Shown here: in pieces, positions 18,266 through 27,233 of the stretch
Position numbering within the stretch: the stretch's first letter is position 1
How the letters are laid out: each line of letters starts with the position of its first letter
Origin: Bradyrhizobium barranii subsp. barranii
GTDB lineage: Bacteria; Pseudomonadota; Alphaproteobacteria; Rhizobiales; Xanthobacteraceae
Direction: 5' to 3'
Assembly (NCBI RefSeq): GCF_017565645.3
Contig: NZ_CP086136.1
Span: 1,750,001-1,814,000 of the forward strand
DNA length: 64,000 nt
Translations under genes and position numbers: made by a program
The notes under the pieces: generated by a model
Databases searched by the model: none
Told to the model about the DNA's origin: nothing
Seen by the model: the letters and a program-made list of their open reading frames with translations, nothing else

Positions 18266-19105
18266 ATGACCGCTCATGTCGAAGTGCTTGATGTAGTCGC
18301 TCAGATGAAGGCCGCCGAGCGTGCCTTCGTGCTCGCGACGGTGGTGCGCACGGTGTCGGTGACCGCGGCGAAGGCTGGCGCCAAGGCGATCATCGCCGCC
18401 GACGGCACCATCGTCGCGGGTTGGATCGGCGGGGGCTGCGCCAAGGGCGCGGTGCTGAAGGCGGCGCGCGAGGCGCTCGCCGATGGCGAGCCGCGGATGG
18501 TCTCGGTGCAGCCGGAGAACCTGCTGGCCGAGCTGGGCGTCAGCGCAGGCGAGAGCCGCGACGGCATTCGCTTCGCCAGCAACATGTGCCCGAGCAAGGG
18601 CACGATGGACATCTTCGTCGAGCCGGTGCTGCCGCATCCCTCGCTTGTCATTCTCGGGGCAAGCCCGGTGGCGCTGTCACTTGCGGCGCAGGCGCGCGTG
18701 CTCGGCTATCACGTCACGTTTGCTGCGCCGTCCGCCGATCTCACGGCGCAGCCGGACGCCGACGCGGTCATCGATGGTTATCAGCTCGGCGAGCTCAACG
18801 ACGCCAAGCGCTTCGTCGTCGTCTCGACGCAGGGCAAGGGCGACGAGGCCGCCTTGCGCGCGGCGGTCGCGACCAAAGCCGACTACCACGCCTTCGTCGG
18901 CAGCCGCCGCAAGATGGCTTCGTTGCGCGCCAAGCTTCTCGCGGAAGGCACCAATGCCGCCGCGATCGATGATTTCAAGGCGCCGGCCGGCCTCGATCTC
19001 GGCGCTATCACGCCGGAGGAGATCGCAATGTCGATCCTCGCCGAGATCACCAGGGAACGCCGGCGTGGCCAGCGCGCGGCCAATCAAACAGCAAGCAGAG
19101 AGTGA
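18266..19105 (+). CDS. coxF: CoxF, XdhC/CoxI-family maturation factor
   Basis: The 279-residue protein has an N-terminal XdhC_CoxI domain (RTVSVTAAKAGAKAIIAADGTIVAGWIGGGCAKGAV) with the conserved GGGC cysteine, and a C-terminal Rossmann-like XdhC_C domain (LVILGASPVALSLAAQARVLGYHVTF). Proteins of this family bind or sulfurate the molybdenum cofactor; CoxF participates in Cu delivery with CoxD/E. The start ATG at 18266 has GAGGAGG upstream. A separate CoxI is not seen in the window. Confidence 0.92.
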   Translation: MTAHVEVLDVVAQMKAAERAFVLATVVRTVSVTAAKAGAKAIIAADGTIVAGWIGGGCAKGAVLKAAREALADGEPRMVSVQPENLLAELGVSAGESRDGIRFASNMCPSKGTMDIFVEPVLPHPSLVILGASPVALSLAAQARVLGYHVTFAAPSADLTAQPDADAVIDGYQLGELNDAKRFVVVSTQGKGDEAALRAAVATKADYHAFVGSRRKMASLRAKLLAEGTNAAAIDDFKAPAGLDLGAITPEEIAMSILAEITRERRRGQRAANQTASRE

Positions 19106-19115
19106 GACACCGATC

Positions 19116-19574
19116 ATGCAGATGAACGACAGCCAGCGAATTCCCGCCTCACGCGAGCAGGTGTGGGCGGCGCTGAACGATCCTGCTGTGCTGAAGCAGT
19201 GCATCCCCGGCTGCCAGTCGCTCGAGGTGACCGCGCCGAACGAGATGACCGCGACGGTGGTCTTCAAGGTCGGCCCGGTGAAGGCGACGTTCAGTGGCAA
19301 GGTGACGCTGTCCGATTTCGATCCGCCTAACAGTTACCGTATCTCAGGAGAGGGCTCCGGCGGCGTCGCTGGCTTCGCCAAGGGTGGCGCGGTGGTGCGG
19401 CTGGAATCCGAGAGTGCCGACGTGACAGTGTTGCAATACGAAGTCGATGCGCAGATCGGCGGCAAGCTCGCGCAGTTGGGAGCGCGGCTGATCAATTCGA
19501 CCGCGACGAAGCTGGCGGGGGAGTTCTTCAAGTCATTTGCCGACGTGGTGAGCGCGAAGGCCGAGGCGCAATAG
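19116..19574 (+). CDS. coxG: CoxG, SRPBCC family protein
   Basis: The 152-residue SRPBCC/CoxG-family protein is recognisable by the IPASREQVWAALNDPAVLKQCIPGC start, the PVKATFSGKVTLSDFDPP strands and the C-terminal amphipathic helix (GARLINSTATKLAGEFFKSF). In mycobacteria and Oligotropha, CoxG is implicated in membrane attachment of CO dehydrogenase or quinone delivery. Starts at 19116 and 19122 are both ATG. It is the last gene of the block; a palindromic element follows six bases after the stop. Confidence 0.93.
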   Translation: MQMNDSQRIPASREQVWAALNDPAVLKQCIPGCQSLEVTAPNEMTATVVFKVGPVKATFSGKVTLSDFDPPNSYRISGEGSGGVAGFAKGGAVVRLESESADVTVLQYEVDAQIGGKLAQLGARLINSTATKLAGEFFKSFADVVSAKAEAQ

Positions 19575-19579
19575 GTCGC

Positions 19580-19668
19580 GTAGGGTGGGCAAAGCGTAAG
19601 CGTGCCCACCATTCTCTATCGCAAACAAAGACGGTGGGCGCGGCGCTTCGCGCCTTTGCCCACCCTAC
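19580..19668. repeat. Palindromic element, GTAGGGTGGGC family, after coxG
   Basis: GTAGGGTGGGCAAAGCG and CGCCTTTGCCCACCCTAC are inverted termini of an 89-bp element with an inner GTGCCCACC / GGTGGGCGC pair. Its location at the end of the cox operon and facing the ATP-grasp gene suggests a bidirectional terminator. Confidence 0.85.
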
Positions 19669-19692
19669 GATATCCGTGCAAGCTGACGCAGC

Positions 19693-20739
19693 TCATCCCA
19701 ACGACACCCCCGCCTTGGCCCGGCTGATCCCCAGCGTCAGGATGCGCTGCAGGAGATCCGGATATTTGAGCCCGGCATGTTGAGCCGCCGTGGCGAACTC
19801 CTGGCTCTTGGCGATCTCGGGGTTGGGATTGGCTTCGATGAAATACGGCGTGCCGTCGGCGGCGAGACGAAAATCGATGCGTGCGTAGCCGTCAAGGCCA
19901 AGCGCCCGGTAGATGCGCTTCGCGGCGCGCTGGATGCGCGCGGTGACTTCGGGCCCAAGGTCCTTCGCCGGCCCGTCGACGATGCCGAGCTTCTCCTGAT
20001 AGTCGGTGTCGTGCTTGGCTTTCTCCGTGGCGATGTGCCGTGATCTGCGCCCGCCCATGCTGCCGAATTTCAGTTCCCAAACCGGCAGGACGCGCAGCCG
20101 GTTGTTGCCGAGCACGCCGACATAAAGCTCGCGCCCCTCGATGAACTGCTCGGCGATGGCGGCGGATTCGACCCGCTCGTGGATGAAGGCGACGCGCTCC
20201 ACGAGCTTCTCGTCGGTATCGACGATCGAGGCCTGCGAGATGCCGAAGGACCCGTCCATGTTCAGGCTCTTGACGATCAGCGGCAGCGCAAGGCGCGTCG
20301 GGCGCTTCACCTTGCGGCGCATCGGGAAGACGGCGAAGGCCGGCGCTGCGATCCGGCGGTGATGCACCAGCGTCTTGGACAAATCCTTGCCGCGCGCCAT
20401 GATCAGGCCGCGCGGATTGCACCCGGTATAAGGGACCTTCATCAGCTCGAGATAGCTGGCGATGTGCTGGTCGTAGGCGACGTTGTTGTGGAATTCCTCG
20501 AGCAGCGTGAAGACCACGTGGGGCTTGAATTCTTCGATCGCCTCGCGGATCGGCTTGATCTCATCCTGCGCACCGAGAGCGCGAACCTCGTGGCCGGCCG
20601 CGCGCAAGGTGCTCACCACGTCGTATTCCGTCTTCCAGTTGTTGATTTCCTGCGGCGTGTATCCGTCGGAGGAGTCCGGAGGCATGAAGTCCGGATGCAT
20701 CAGCACCAGAATGCGCGAGCGTCTCATAGCGCGATCCAT
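19693..20739 (-). CDS. D-Ala-D-Ala ligase-like ATP-grasp protein
   Basis: The 348-residue ATP-grasp enzyme has an N-terminal Rossmann half (RILVLMHPDFMPPDS; EYDVVSTLRAAGHEV), a LPLIVKSLNMDGSFGI lysine loop near 155-170, EQFIEGRELYVGVLG, and the Mg-binding FIEANPNPEI near the C-terminus. It would form an amide or peptide bond using ATP through an acyl phosphate, but it lacks the gene context of a cell-wall Ddl. The start ATG 20739 overlaps the upstream peptidase-like gene by 16 bp; ATG 20727 (MRRSRILVL) is possible. The two genes are clearly one transcription unit, so substrate and peptidase may be linked. Confidence 0.85.
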   Translation of the reverse strand: MDRAMRRSRILVLMHPDFMPPDSSDGYTPQEINNWKTEYDVVSTLRAAGHEVRALGAQDEIKPIREAIEEFKPHVVFTLLEEFHNNVAYDQHIASYLELMKVPYTGCNPRGLIMARGKDLSKTLVHHRRIAAPAFAVFPMRRKVKRPTRLALPLIVKSLNMDGSFGISQASIVDTDEKLVERVAFIHERVESAAIAEQFIEGRELYVGVLGNNRLRVLPVWELKFGSMGGRRSRHIATEKAKHDTDYQEKLGIVDGPAKDLGPEVTARIQRAAKRIYRALGLDGYARIDFRLAADGTPYFIEANPNPEIAKSQEFATAAQHAGLKYPDLLQRILTLGISRAKAGVSLG

Positions 20740-21752
20740 TTGCGCCGAGACGGGCCAAACAGCGCGTGCATCGTCTTGGCGGTCACGAGGACGGTGAAAT
20801 CGAGAACGAGCTTCTGTTCGGGGCCGACGGCGCGCAGGTCGAGCTCACGGCAGCGGGAGATCATATCATCGAGCACGGCATCGAGCGTGAGCTGGTTCTC
20901 GCCCGTCCACCGCGCGACCAGTTGCCTGATCTGCGCGCGGTGCCGCCTGATCAGGGCCGAAGCCGGCTTTGAGCGGTGATGCCGTGGATCGGCTGAAAAC
21001 AGCCGGGAGAGGTCGCGGTCGTAGGTCTTCGGCGCTGTGAAGGCGTAGAACGCCTGCTTCTTCTTGTAGTGGTCTTCGAGCGTCTGGCTGAGCCGGCCCA
21101 GCGTATCGACACGCTCCCGCGTCGTGATCAGCGGCCGCTTTCCCGCAATCTCGTGCATCAGCTCGTCGACATATTCGAGCTTCTTCAGCGCCGGCCATCC
21201 GGCATATCGCGTCCGCCAGTTCGAGCGTGGGCGCAGCCACACCGCGAAGGTCTCGGCGAAGTCTTCATCCGGATGGCTTTGCGCGTACCACAGCCGGAGG
21301 TGCTGGACGTAGCGCCTGCTGGCAGGATTGGGCCGGTAGTAGCGCGGGTAGTGTTTCGACGACGGGCCGAACAGCTGCTGCCAGCGCCGGCGGCGCTGCA
21401 GCTGATAGCCGTGCTGCACGGCATGGCCGGCCTCGTGACGGAGGATACCCATGCACTCGCGCCAGGTTCCGCCCTCGACGTCGAACATCATCTTCTTCTC
21501 GAGCTTCATCAGACGGGGATGGGCGAGATAGAAGGGGATGGCGATGCCCGGCACATCGCCCGGACTGAACCATTCGCTCGAGATCCATGTGTGCGGTCGC
21601 AGCCGGATGCCCCGCTCTTCGAGCTCCTCATGGAGCGTGCTGACGCAGTCCTCGAGCCAGGTGCCTTTGACCGTAACCCTCAGGCTGGAGAGGCGCTGCT
21701 TGAGCAACTCGTCATCCGACAGCTTCTCCCAGGCAAATTTCCGGCGCGGCAT
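20724..21752 (-). CDS. Putative zinc metallopeptidase (HEAGH)
   Basis: The 342-residue protein has HEAGH at 106-110 and a downstream DEDFAETFAVWL with Glu167 as likely third zinc ligand, the pattern of the putative zinc-binding metallopeptidase family near Pfam Peptidase_Mx. It lacks a signal peptide and membrane segment, so a cytosolic role is expected. The C-terminal half is rich in Arg/Lys and has no recognised domain. It is the first gene of a two-gene operon with the ATP-grasp ligase. Activity on a peptide made or recognised by the ligase is an inference. Confidence 0.75.
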   Translation of the reverse strand: MPRRKFAWEKLSDDELLKQRLSSLRVTVKGTWLEDCVSTLHEELEERGIRLRPHTWISSEWFSPGDVPGIAIPFYLAHPRLMKLEKKMMFDVEGGTWRECMGILRHEAGHAVQHGYQLQRRRRWQQLFGPSSKHYPRYYRPNPASRRYVQHLRLWYAQSHPDEDFAETFAVWLRPRSNWRTRYAGWPALKKLEYVDELMHEIAGKRPLITTRERVDTLGRLSQTLEDHYKKKQAFYAFTAPKTYDRDLSRLFSADPRHHRSKPASALIRRHRAQIRQLVARWTGENQLTLDAVLDDMISRCRELDLRAVGPEQKLVLDFTVLVTAKTMHALFGPSRRKWIAL

Positions 21753-21858
21753 CAGGAATCCCGGGGGCAGAGATGACTCGGTATCCGGATGATGTCATGG
21801 GCGGTCGTTGGCAACAACCCGGGGGGCTGCGTCGTAAGGGACGGACGGCGCTCGCGCT

Positions 21859-22004
21859 CCCTCGCCCCGCTTGCGGGGAGAGGGTGGGGTGAGGGGGAGT
21901 CTCCACGGGGGCGGTGAGAGTGAGACTCGCGGAGAGTCCCCCTCACCCGGAATTCAGGCTTCGCTTGAATTCCGGCCTCTCCCCGCACGCGGGGAGAGGC
22001 GAAG
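21859..22004. repeat. Palindromic element, CTCTCCCC family
   Basis: The left arm CTCGCCCCGCTTGCGGGGAG and right arm GCCTCTCCCCGCACGCGGGG are inverted relatives; inner GGTGAGGGGGAGTCTCC / GGAGAGTCCCCCTCACC also pair. The 44632-44774 element is the same sequence family in opposite orientation. Its right end touches the prs stop codon region. Confidence 0.8.
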
Positions 22005-22009
22005 AAAAA

Positions 22010-22963
22010 TCAGTCGAACAGGCTCGACACCGACTCTTCCGCTGCGGTGCGCGCGATGGCGTCCGAGATCAGGCTGGCTATCGGAAGCGTGCGGATGTTC
22101 GGAGCCTTGGTCACCGCCTCTGTCGGCAGGATCGAGTCGGTGATCACGAGCTCCTTCAGCTTCGAGCCCGCGATGCGGGCGGCCGCGCCGCCGGAGAGCA
22201 CGCCGTGGGTGATGTAGGCGTAGACGTCCTTGGCGCCCTTGGCGATCAGCGCGTCGGCCGCGTTCACCAGCGTGCCGCCGGAGTCCACGATGTCGTCGAT
22301 CAGGATGCAGGTGTAGCCGGCGACGTCGCCGATCACGTTCATGACCTCGGATTCGCCCGCCCTCTCGCGGCGCTTGTCGACGATCGCGAGCGGGGTGTTG
22401 ATGCGCTTGGCAAGGCCACGTGCGCGCGCCACGCCACCGACGTCAGGCGAGATCACCATCGTCTTCGAGAGGTCGAACTTGTCCTTGATGTCGCGCACCA
22501 TCAGCGGCGCCGCGTAGAGGTTGTCGGTTGGGATATCGAAGAAGCCCTGGATCTGGCCGGCATGCAGGTCGAGCGTCATGACGCGGTCGACGCCGGCCTG
22601 CGTGATCAGGTTGGCGACGAGCTTGGCCGAGATCGGCGTGCGCGAACCCGATTTGCGGTCCTGCCGGGCGTAGCCGAAATAGGGCAGCACCGCGGTGATG
22701 CGGCGTGCCGAGGAGCGGCGCAGCGCATCGGTGATGATCAGCAGTTCCATGAGATGGTCGTTGGCGGGGAACGAGGTCGACTGGATGACGAAGGCATCCG
22801 AGCCGCGGACGTTCTCCTGGATCTCGACGAAGATCTCCATGTCGGCGAAGCGCCGTACCACCGCCTTGGTCAGCGGCAGGTCGAGGCCTTGCGCGATGGC
22901 CTGCGCGAGAGCCGGATTTGAGTTGCCGGCGACAAGCTTGATGGAGCCGTTCTTGGCCGACAT
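22010..22963 (-). CDS. prs: Ribose-phosphate pyrophosphokinase
   Basis: Makes PRPP from ribose 5-phosphate and ATP for purine, pyrimidine, His and NAD synthesis. The 317-residue class I enzyme shows the flexible loop [15 protein letters not shown], the [15 protein letters not shown] signature, and the PRPP loop [14 protein letters not shown]. The ATG at 22963 ([13 protein letters not shown]) is selected because GGGAGGAAG precedes it; the frame extends 14 codons further upstream without a better site. Confidence 0.97.
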   Translation of the reverse strand: MSAKNGSIKLVAGNSNPALAQAIAQGLDLPLTKAVVRRFADMEIFVEIQENVRGSDAFVIQSTSFPANDHLMELLIITDALRRSSARRITAVLPYFGYARQDRKSGSRTPISAKLVANLITQAGVDRVMTLDLHAGQIQGFFDIPTDNLYAAPLMVRDIKDKFDLSKTMVISPDVGGVARARGLAKRINTPLAIVDKRRERAGESEVMNVIGDVAGYTCILIDDIVDSGGTLVNAADALIAKGAKDVYAYITHGVLSGGAAARIAGSKLKELVITDSILPTEAVTKAPNIRTLPIASLISDAIARTAAEESVSSLFD

Positions 22964-23156
22964 GGACGCTTCCTCCCGCGCTTTGCTGGATACGACGTTC
23001 AACATCAGAGAATACCCACTGGGAGCACGGTTATGACGGGCGAGGAAATATCAGGCCGGGGGCTGCAATGGCAACCCGGGATGCTACGTTTTCCCTCCGA
23101 AATCCTGAGTCGGGCCAACGGTTTGGCGGCAACTTGGGGCCGTGGTTTAGCGGGGG

Positions 23157-23771
23157 TTATCGCTCGGCATAGCCGAGCGCGGAGGCCGGCATCTCGGCCG
23201 CCGGAGCCTCCGGGATCACGCTGGCCACCGCCGGGCCCCGCAAGCCGGGAACAGTGCCCGGCGCGTCCGGGGTTCCGTTGATCATGTTGGAAAGTCCGCT
23301 GAATCCGGCCTGGGCGATCTTCCGCAGTACGAGGTCGTCGGCGGCGCCCCAGGGATCGCGGCCACCCTTGGCGGCGGTCAGTTCCTCGCCGGAGAGGCGC
23401 AATGCCCGCTGCTGGTTGGCGTCGTAGACGTCCCAGACCCAGGCGATCACGGTCTTGCCGCGCACGATTTGGGCGGAAAGGTAACTGCGCACGCGATAGG
23501 CAGCCGTCCCCTCGCGGGAGACGACGGACAGGCTGCGCAGCTTGGATTCGCTATCGAGCACGCCGACCATGCGGTCGAACACCTGCGGGGGCGGCCCGTC
23601 GATCGATTCGAAGGCCACGGTCGCCCCTGAGCCGGTACTCGGCGCCATCGCATAGGAGTTGGCGGCACCGCCGCCGCCGGCGCAGCCGCCAAGCGCGACC
23701 GCCGCTGCCAACAGCATGACCGCCAGCACACGCGAACCCGCGCGGCCCAGGATGAATGACGCGTCCCTCAT
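23157..23771 (-). CDS. Putative lipoprotein, unknown function
   Basis: The 204-residue protein starts with a signal peptide (ILGRAGSRVLAVMLLAAAVALGGC) ending in a lipobox LGGC near residue 29, followed by a Gly-rich tether, so it is probably a lipid-anchored periplasmic protein. The mature part has a VFDRMVGVLDSESKLRSLSVVSREG...YRVRSYLSAQIVRGKTVIAWVWDVYD core of conserved-hypothetical type in this lineage. I do not recognise a function. It is oriented leftward toward prs and divergent from the next exported protein. Confidence 0.8.
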   Translation of the reverse strand: MRDASFILGRAGSRVLAVMLLAAAVALGGCAGGGGAANSYAMAPSTGSGATVAFESIDGPPPQVFDRMVGVLDSESKLRSLSVVSREGTAAYRVRSYLSAQIVRGKTVIAWVWDVYDANQQRALRLSGEELTAAKGGRDPWGAADDLVLRKIAQAGFSGLSNMINGTPDAPGTVPGLRGPAVASVIPEAPAAEMPASALGYAER

Positions 23772-23858
23772 TATGGAGGGCAGCGATATCGTTAAAATCG
23801 ATTAAGGTCTAGGGCAGGAAGGACACATCATTGGGCCGATCCGGCCGAGGAATTGTCG

Positions 23859-24431
23859 ATGAGGGGAGCGACTTTGGGGGTAATCGTTGCCTGCCTCATC
23901 GTGGGGCGGGCCGCGGCGGCAGAAAGTGCGGCCGAGGCAATCCGCGCTTTCGGACTGATCGGTACCTGGTCAATTGATTGCAAACGGGATCCGTATCAGG
24001 CCTGTGAGAACAACCGCTGTGGCGCGCGATTGACGTACATCGCGTCGTCCTCCGGAGCGCCGACGACAAGGAATGTGATCGGGACGTTCACACCTGGGCA
24101 GGTAAGGACATTCATCAGCACGATCTATTCGGCGACGCGTATTGCCGACGACAAGATCAAGATCGTGTCGGTTCAGGACTCTCCACCCAGCACGACACTG
24201 ATCTGGTGGCGTCAGCCGGGCGAGGTTTGGGAGATCGTTCTGCTCAAGGTCGGCGACAAGTATCGGACTTTCTCCGCGCATCGCGACGATTGGAAGAAGA
24301 TCGAGGTCGATGAAGGTTTCGAGGTCCGACCGCCGCCGCCGCCTCCACCAGCTCAAATGTACGTTGATTTGCCGACTAAAAGGCTTCGCGGAAAGAATGA
24401 AACGCCATTATTCGAAAGATGCAGCGACTAA
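23859..24431 (+). CDS. Exported protein of unknown function
   Basis: The 190-residue product has an N-terminal signal peptide (ATLGVIVACLIVGRAAAAES) with a probable cleavage after AAA. The mature part begins LIGTWSIDCKRDPYQACENNRCG, with several Cys, and ends with a polyproline run (eight Pro) before LPTKRLRGKNETPLFERCSD. ATG 23859 is preferred over TTG 23853 because AGGA lies seven bases upstream. The domain resembles small 'GxWxxDC' alphaproteobacterial periplasmic proteins, but I assign no family. Confidence 0.75.
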   Translation: MRGATLGVIVACLIVGRAAAAESAAEAIRAFGLIGTWSIDCKRDPYQACENNRCGARLTYIASSSGAPTTRNVIGTFTPGQVRTFISTIYSATRIADDKIKIVSVQDSPPSTTLIWWRQPGEVWEIVLLKVGDKYRTFSAHRDDWKKIEVDEGFEVRPPPPPPPAQMYVDLPTKRLRGKNETPLFERCSD

Positions 24432-24469
24432 CCTGATGGGTTGCGGCAAGAACTAGGCTGAATTCGTTG

Positions 24470-25237
24470 TTAACCCTCGAGCGCGATCGCGTGAATGTGG
24501 CGGCCGTAATCCGGCTCCTTGCGATGCACCGAGCGGCGATAGCTGAAGAAGCGCTCGTCGGCATAGGTGTCCAGGCCAAGATCGTCGATCATCAGAATGC
24601 CGGCGGCTTCCAGCCGCTTCCGGATGAAGCCGGCGAGGTCGAACATCGCGTGTCCGGCGCGCACCGACGGGATGAAGAACATGGCGTTGTCCGCGTCCGC
24701 CTCGATGAAGCGCGCCACGAATTCGTTGCCGACCTCGTAGCTGTCCTGCCGGATCAGGGGGCCGATCGCGGCGATGATGACGCTGCGCGTGGCGCCGAGC
24801 TTCTCCATCGCCGAGATCGTCTGTTCCAGCACGCCGGTCAGCGCGCCCTTCCAGCCGGCATGGGCGCCGCCGATCACGCGTGCGTTGGGGTCGACGAACA
24901 GCACCGGACCGCAATCGGCGGTGGAGACGCCGAGCGCGATGCCGGGTGTTTTCGTGACCAGCGCATCGCCTTTCGGCCGCGGCCCGCTCGGCCACGGCGC
25001 TTCGGCAACGAGAACATCGGGCGAATGGATCTGGTGCAGGCTGATGAAGCGCTCCGGGGCGACGCCGACATGCTCGGCCATGCGGCGGCGGTTCTCCGCG
25101 ACATGCGCCGGATCGTCGTTGGAGCCGAGCCCGCCATTGAGCGCCGAATAAATCCCGCCTGAGACACCGCCCTCGCGGGTGAAGAAGGCATGGCGCAGGC
25201 CGGGCACGGCCGACAGCAGCGACGAAGCAAGCGTCAT
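24470..25237 (-). CDS. pgeF: Peptidoglycan editing factor PgeF
   Basis: The 255-residue purine nucleoside/laccase-domain protein carries the family motifs LHQIHSPDV, GVSTADCGPVLF, GGAHAGWKG and a late FFSYRR. PgeF in E. coli removes misincorporated amino acids from UDP-MurNAc precursors; homologues also have adenosine phosphorylase/deaminase activity. It is the last gene of a four-gene operon DLH-lgt-midA-pgeF and overlaps midA by four bases. Confidence 0.93.
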   Translation of the reverse strand: MTLASSLLSAVPGLRHAFFTREGGVSGGIYSALNGGLGSNDDPAHVAENRRRMAEHVGVAPERFISLHQIHSPDVLVAEAPWPSGPRPKGDALVTKTPGIALGVSTADCGPVLFVDPNARVIGGAHAGWKGALTGVLEQTISAMEKLGATRSVIIAAIGPLIRQDSYEVGNEFVARFIEADADNAMFFIPSVRAGHAMFDLAGFIRKRLEAAGILMIDDLGLDTYADERFFSYRRSVHRKEPDYGRHIHAIALEG

Positions 25238-26352
25238 GAGGCGCCTCCGGCCCGTTCGAGATCGCTGAGGCCGGCGATGCCGGTCAGCCGCGGTTCGGAG
25301 ATGCCGAGCACCTTGAACATCGAGCCCATGCCGCTGCGCCCGGTATCGGTCAGGCGCTTGAGCGCCACCGAAATGTCGGTGGCGACTTCAGGCGTCGCCT
25401 TCTGCATCAGGGCAGCTGCGCGGGTATCGATGCCGACGCGCTTGAGGAAATCGCCCTGCGTCACCGGGCCGTGCACACGGGCGCCGACATCCTCGGCCGC
25501 GCGCGCCAGGGCCTGGAAGTCGACATGGGCGGTGACGTCGGCCTGGCCCGGCGCCTTCAGGGGATCGGTGAAGGTGTGGCGCGCGATCGCCTGGAACGTG
25601 TCGCCGGCATCGCTGCGCAGATGGCCGTAATCGATGATCAGCGCCGCGCCGTCCTGGTCGCGCACGCGCGTGGCGAGCTTCATGATCTCGCCGTCGGGCC
25701 GCCATTCGAACACGGCGCCGACGGGAGCGGCGCGCACCAGAGGCGGCAGCAGCACGTCGAAGCGCGGCGTCGGGTCGGCGGCCGCGCCGAATTGAAGCTT
25801 GCCGTTGGGATCGATCTCGATCACGCGCTCGTGCCAGCCGTTCTCGCGCTTCACCATCTGGCGGATCGGCAGCACGTCGAAATATTCGTTGGCGAGGATG
25901 ATGCTCGGGCCTTCCGGCACGTCGTCGATGCTGTCGTGCCAGGCGATGTTGCGCACACCCGCCAGCGTCGCACTCTGCCGCTCGCGCAGCACGGGATTGA
26001 CCTCGACCATGTGGACGTGAAGCGCCTGGTAGAGCGGCGGCAGCACGCGCAGTGCGCGCAGCGCATCCGCCATCATGGTGCCGCGGCCAGGCCCGAGCTC
26101 GATCAGCCGCAGGAATTGCGGCGAGCCCATCTGCTTCCACACCGAGGCGGTCCACAGCCCCAGGAGCTCGCCGAACATCTGGCTGACCTCGGGCGCGGTG
26201 GTGAAGTCGCCTTCGCGCCCGAGCGGATCGCGCGAGACGTAATAGCCATAGCGCGGATGCATCAGGCACAGTTCCATGTACCGCCAGACCGGCATGGGCC
26301 CTGAGGATTTGATCAGCGCCCTGATCTCGTTGAGTAACGGCTGTTCGGTCAC
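25234..26352 (-). CDS. MidA/NDUFAF7-family SAM-dependent methyltransferase
   Basis: The 372-residue DUF185/MidA protein has the SAM motif LIELGPGRGTMMADALR near 103-119, preceded by YYVSRDPLGREGDFTTAPEVSQMFGELLG, a family hallmark. Mitochondrial NDUFAF7 dimethylates an arginine of the 49-kDa complex I subunit, so a similar role on NuoD-type subunits is plausible here. It starts 21 bp after the lgt stop and overlaps pgeF. Confidence 0.92.
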   Translation of the reverse strand: MTEQPLLNEIRALIKSSGPMPVWRYMELCLMHPRYGYYVSRDPLGREGDFTTAPEVSQMFGELLGLWTASVWKQMGSPQFLRLIELGPGRGTMMADALRALRVLPPLYQALHVHMVEVNPVLRERQSATLAGVRNIAWHDSIDDVPEGPSIILANEYFDVLPIRQMVKRENGWHERVIEIDPNGKLQFGAAADPTPRFDVLLPPLVRAAPVGAVFEWRPDGEIMKLATRVRDQDGAALIIDYGHLRSDAGDTFQAIARHTFTDPLKAPGQADVTAHVDFQALARAAEDVGARVHGPVTQGDFLKRVGIDTRAAALMQKATPEVATDISVALKRLTDTGRSGMGSMFKVLGISEPRLTGIAGLSDLERAGGAS

Positions 26353-26373
26353 GGTCTGTCTTCTCGAAAGGAA

Positions 26374-27219
26374 TTAACTGATAGCCCCGGCGGGCTTCGG
26401 CGCGCCGCGCCTGATAGCCAATACAATAAGTATGAGGCCTACAATAAGCATCGGGATCGACAACAGCATGCCCATGGTTAATCCGCCCCAGAGGAAGCCG
26501 AGCTGGACGTCCGGCTCGCGAAAATGCTCGCCGGCGATGCGGGTCAGGCCATAGATCAGGATGAAGGCGCCGAGGATCATGCCGGGCCGCTTCAGGGCGC
26601 CGAAACGGATCATGATCGCGAGCACGGTGAACAGCAGGATGCCCTCCATGCCGGCCTCATAGAGCTGGCTCGGATGGCGCGGCAGCTGCGTCGGATCGTT
26701 GGGGAAGATCATCGCCCAGGGCAGGCTGGGGTCGGTGGCGCGGCCCCACAATTCGCCATTGATGAAATTGGCGATGCGCCCGAGCAGCAGCCCGATCGGG
26801 GCGACTGCGGTGGTGATGTCGCCAAGCGACAGGATCGAGATGCGATTGCGATAGGCAAACCACATCACCGCGACGACGCAGCCGAGGAAGCCGCCATGGA
26901 AGGACATGCCGCCCTCCCACAATTTGAAGATCGCGGCGGGGTGATCGATGAAGAAGGGCAGATTGTAGAACAGCACGTAGCCGGTGCGGCCGCCGAGAAT
27001 GATGCCCAGCGTGACCCACAGGATGAAGTCGTCGATCTGCACCAGCGACATCGGCGCGGGGCCGCCCCACAGGCGCTCTCTCTTCAGCAGCGAGCGCGCA
27101 TAGAGCCAGCCGAACACGATGCCGCTGATATAGGCCAGCGCATACCAGCGGATCGCGAACGGACCGATCTCGATCGCGATCGGCTTGAAGGCGGGAAAGT
27201 CGATGAGCAGAAAGGGCAT
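26374..27219 (-). CDS. lgt: Prolipoprotein diacylglyceryl transferase
   Basis: This membrane enzyme transfers diacylglycerol from phosphatidylglycerol to the lipobox cysteine of prolipoproteins. The 281-residue protein has about seven membrane helices, the Lgt signature [14 protein letters not shown], the FHGGF segment with the essential His, and Y/R positions in the [10 protein letters not shown] segment. Start ATG 27219 ([11 protein letters not shown]) is family-typical. It follows the DLH gene by 14 bp. Confidence 0.97.
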   Translation of the reverse strand: MPFLLIDFPAFKPIAIEIGPFAIRWYALAYISGIVFGWLYARSLLKRERLWGGPAPMSLVQIDDFILWVTLGIILGGRTGYVLFYNLPFFIDHPAAIFKLWEGGMSFHGGFLGCVVAVMWFAYRNRISILSLGDITTAVAPIGLLLGRIANFINGELWGRATDPSLPWAMIFPNDPTQLPRHPSQLYEAGMEGILLFTVLAIMIRFGALKRPGMILGAFILIYGLTRIAGEHFREPDVQLGFLWGGLTMGMLLSIPMLIVGLILIVLAIRRGAPKPAGAIS

Positions 27220-27233
27220 CAGGCCTTCTAGAC

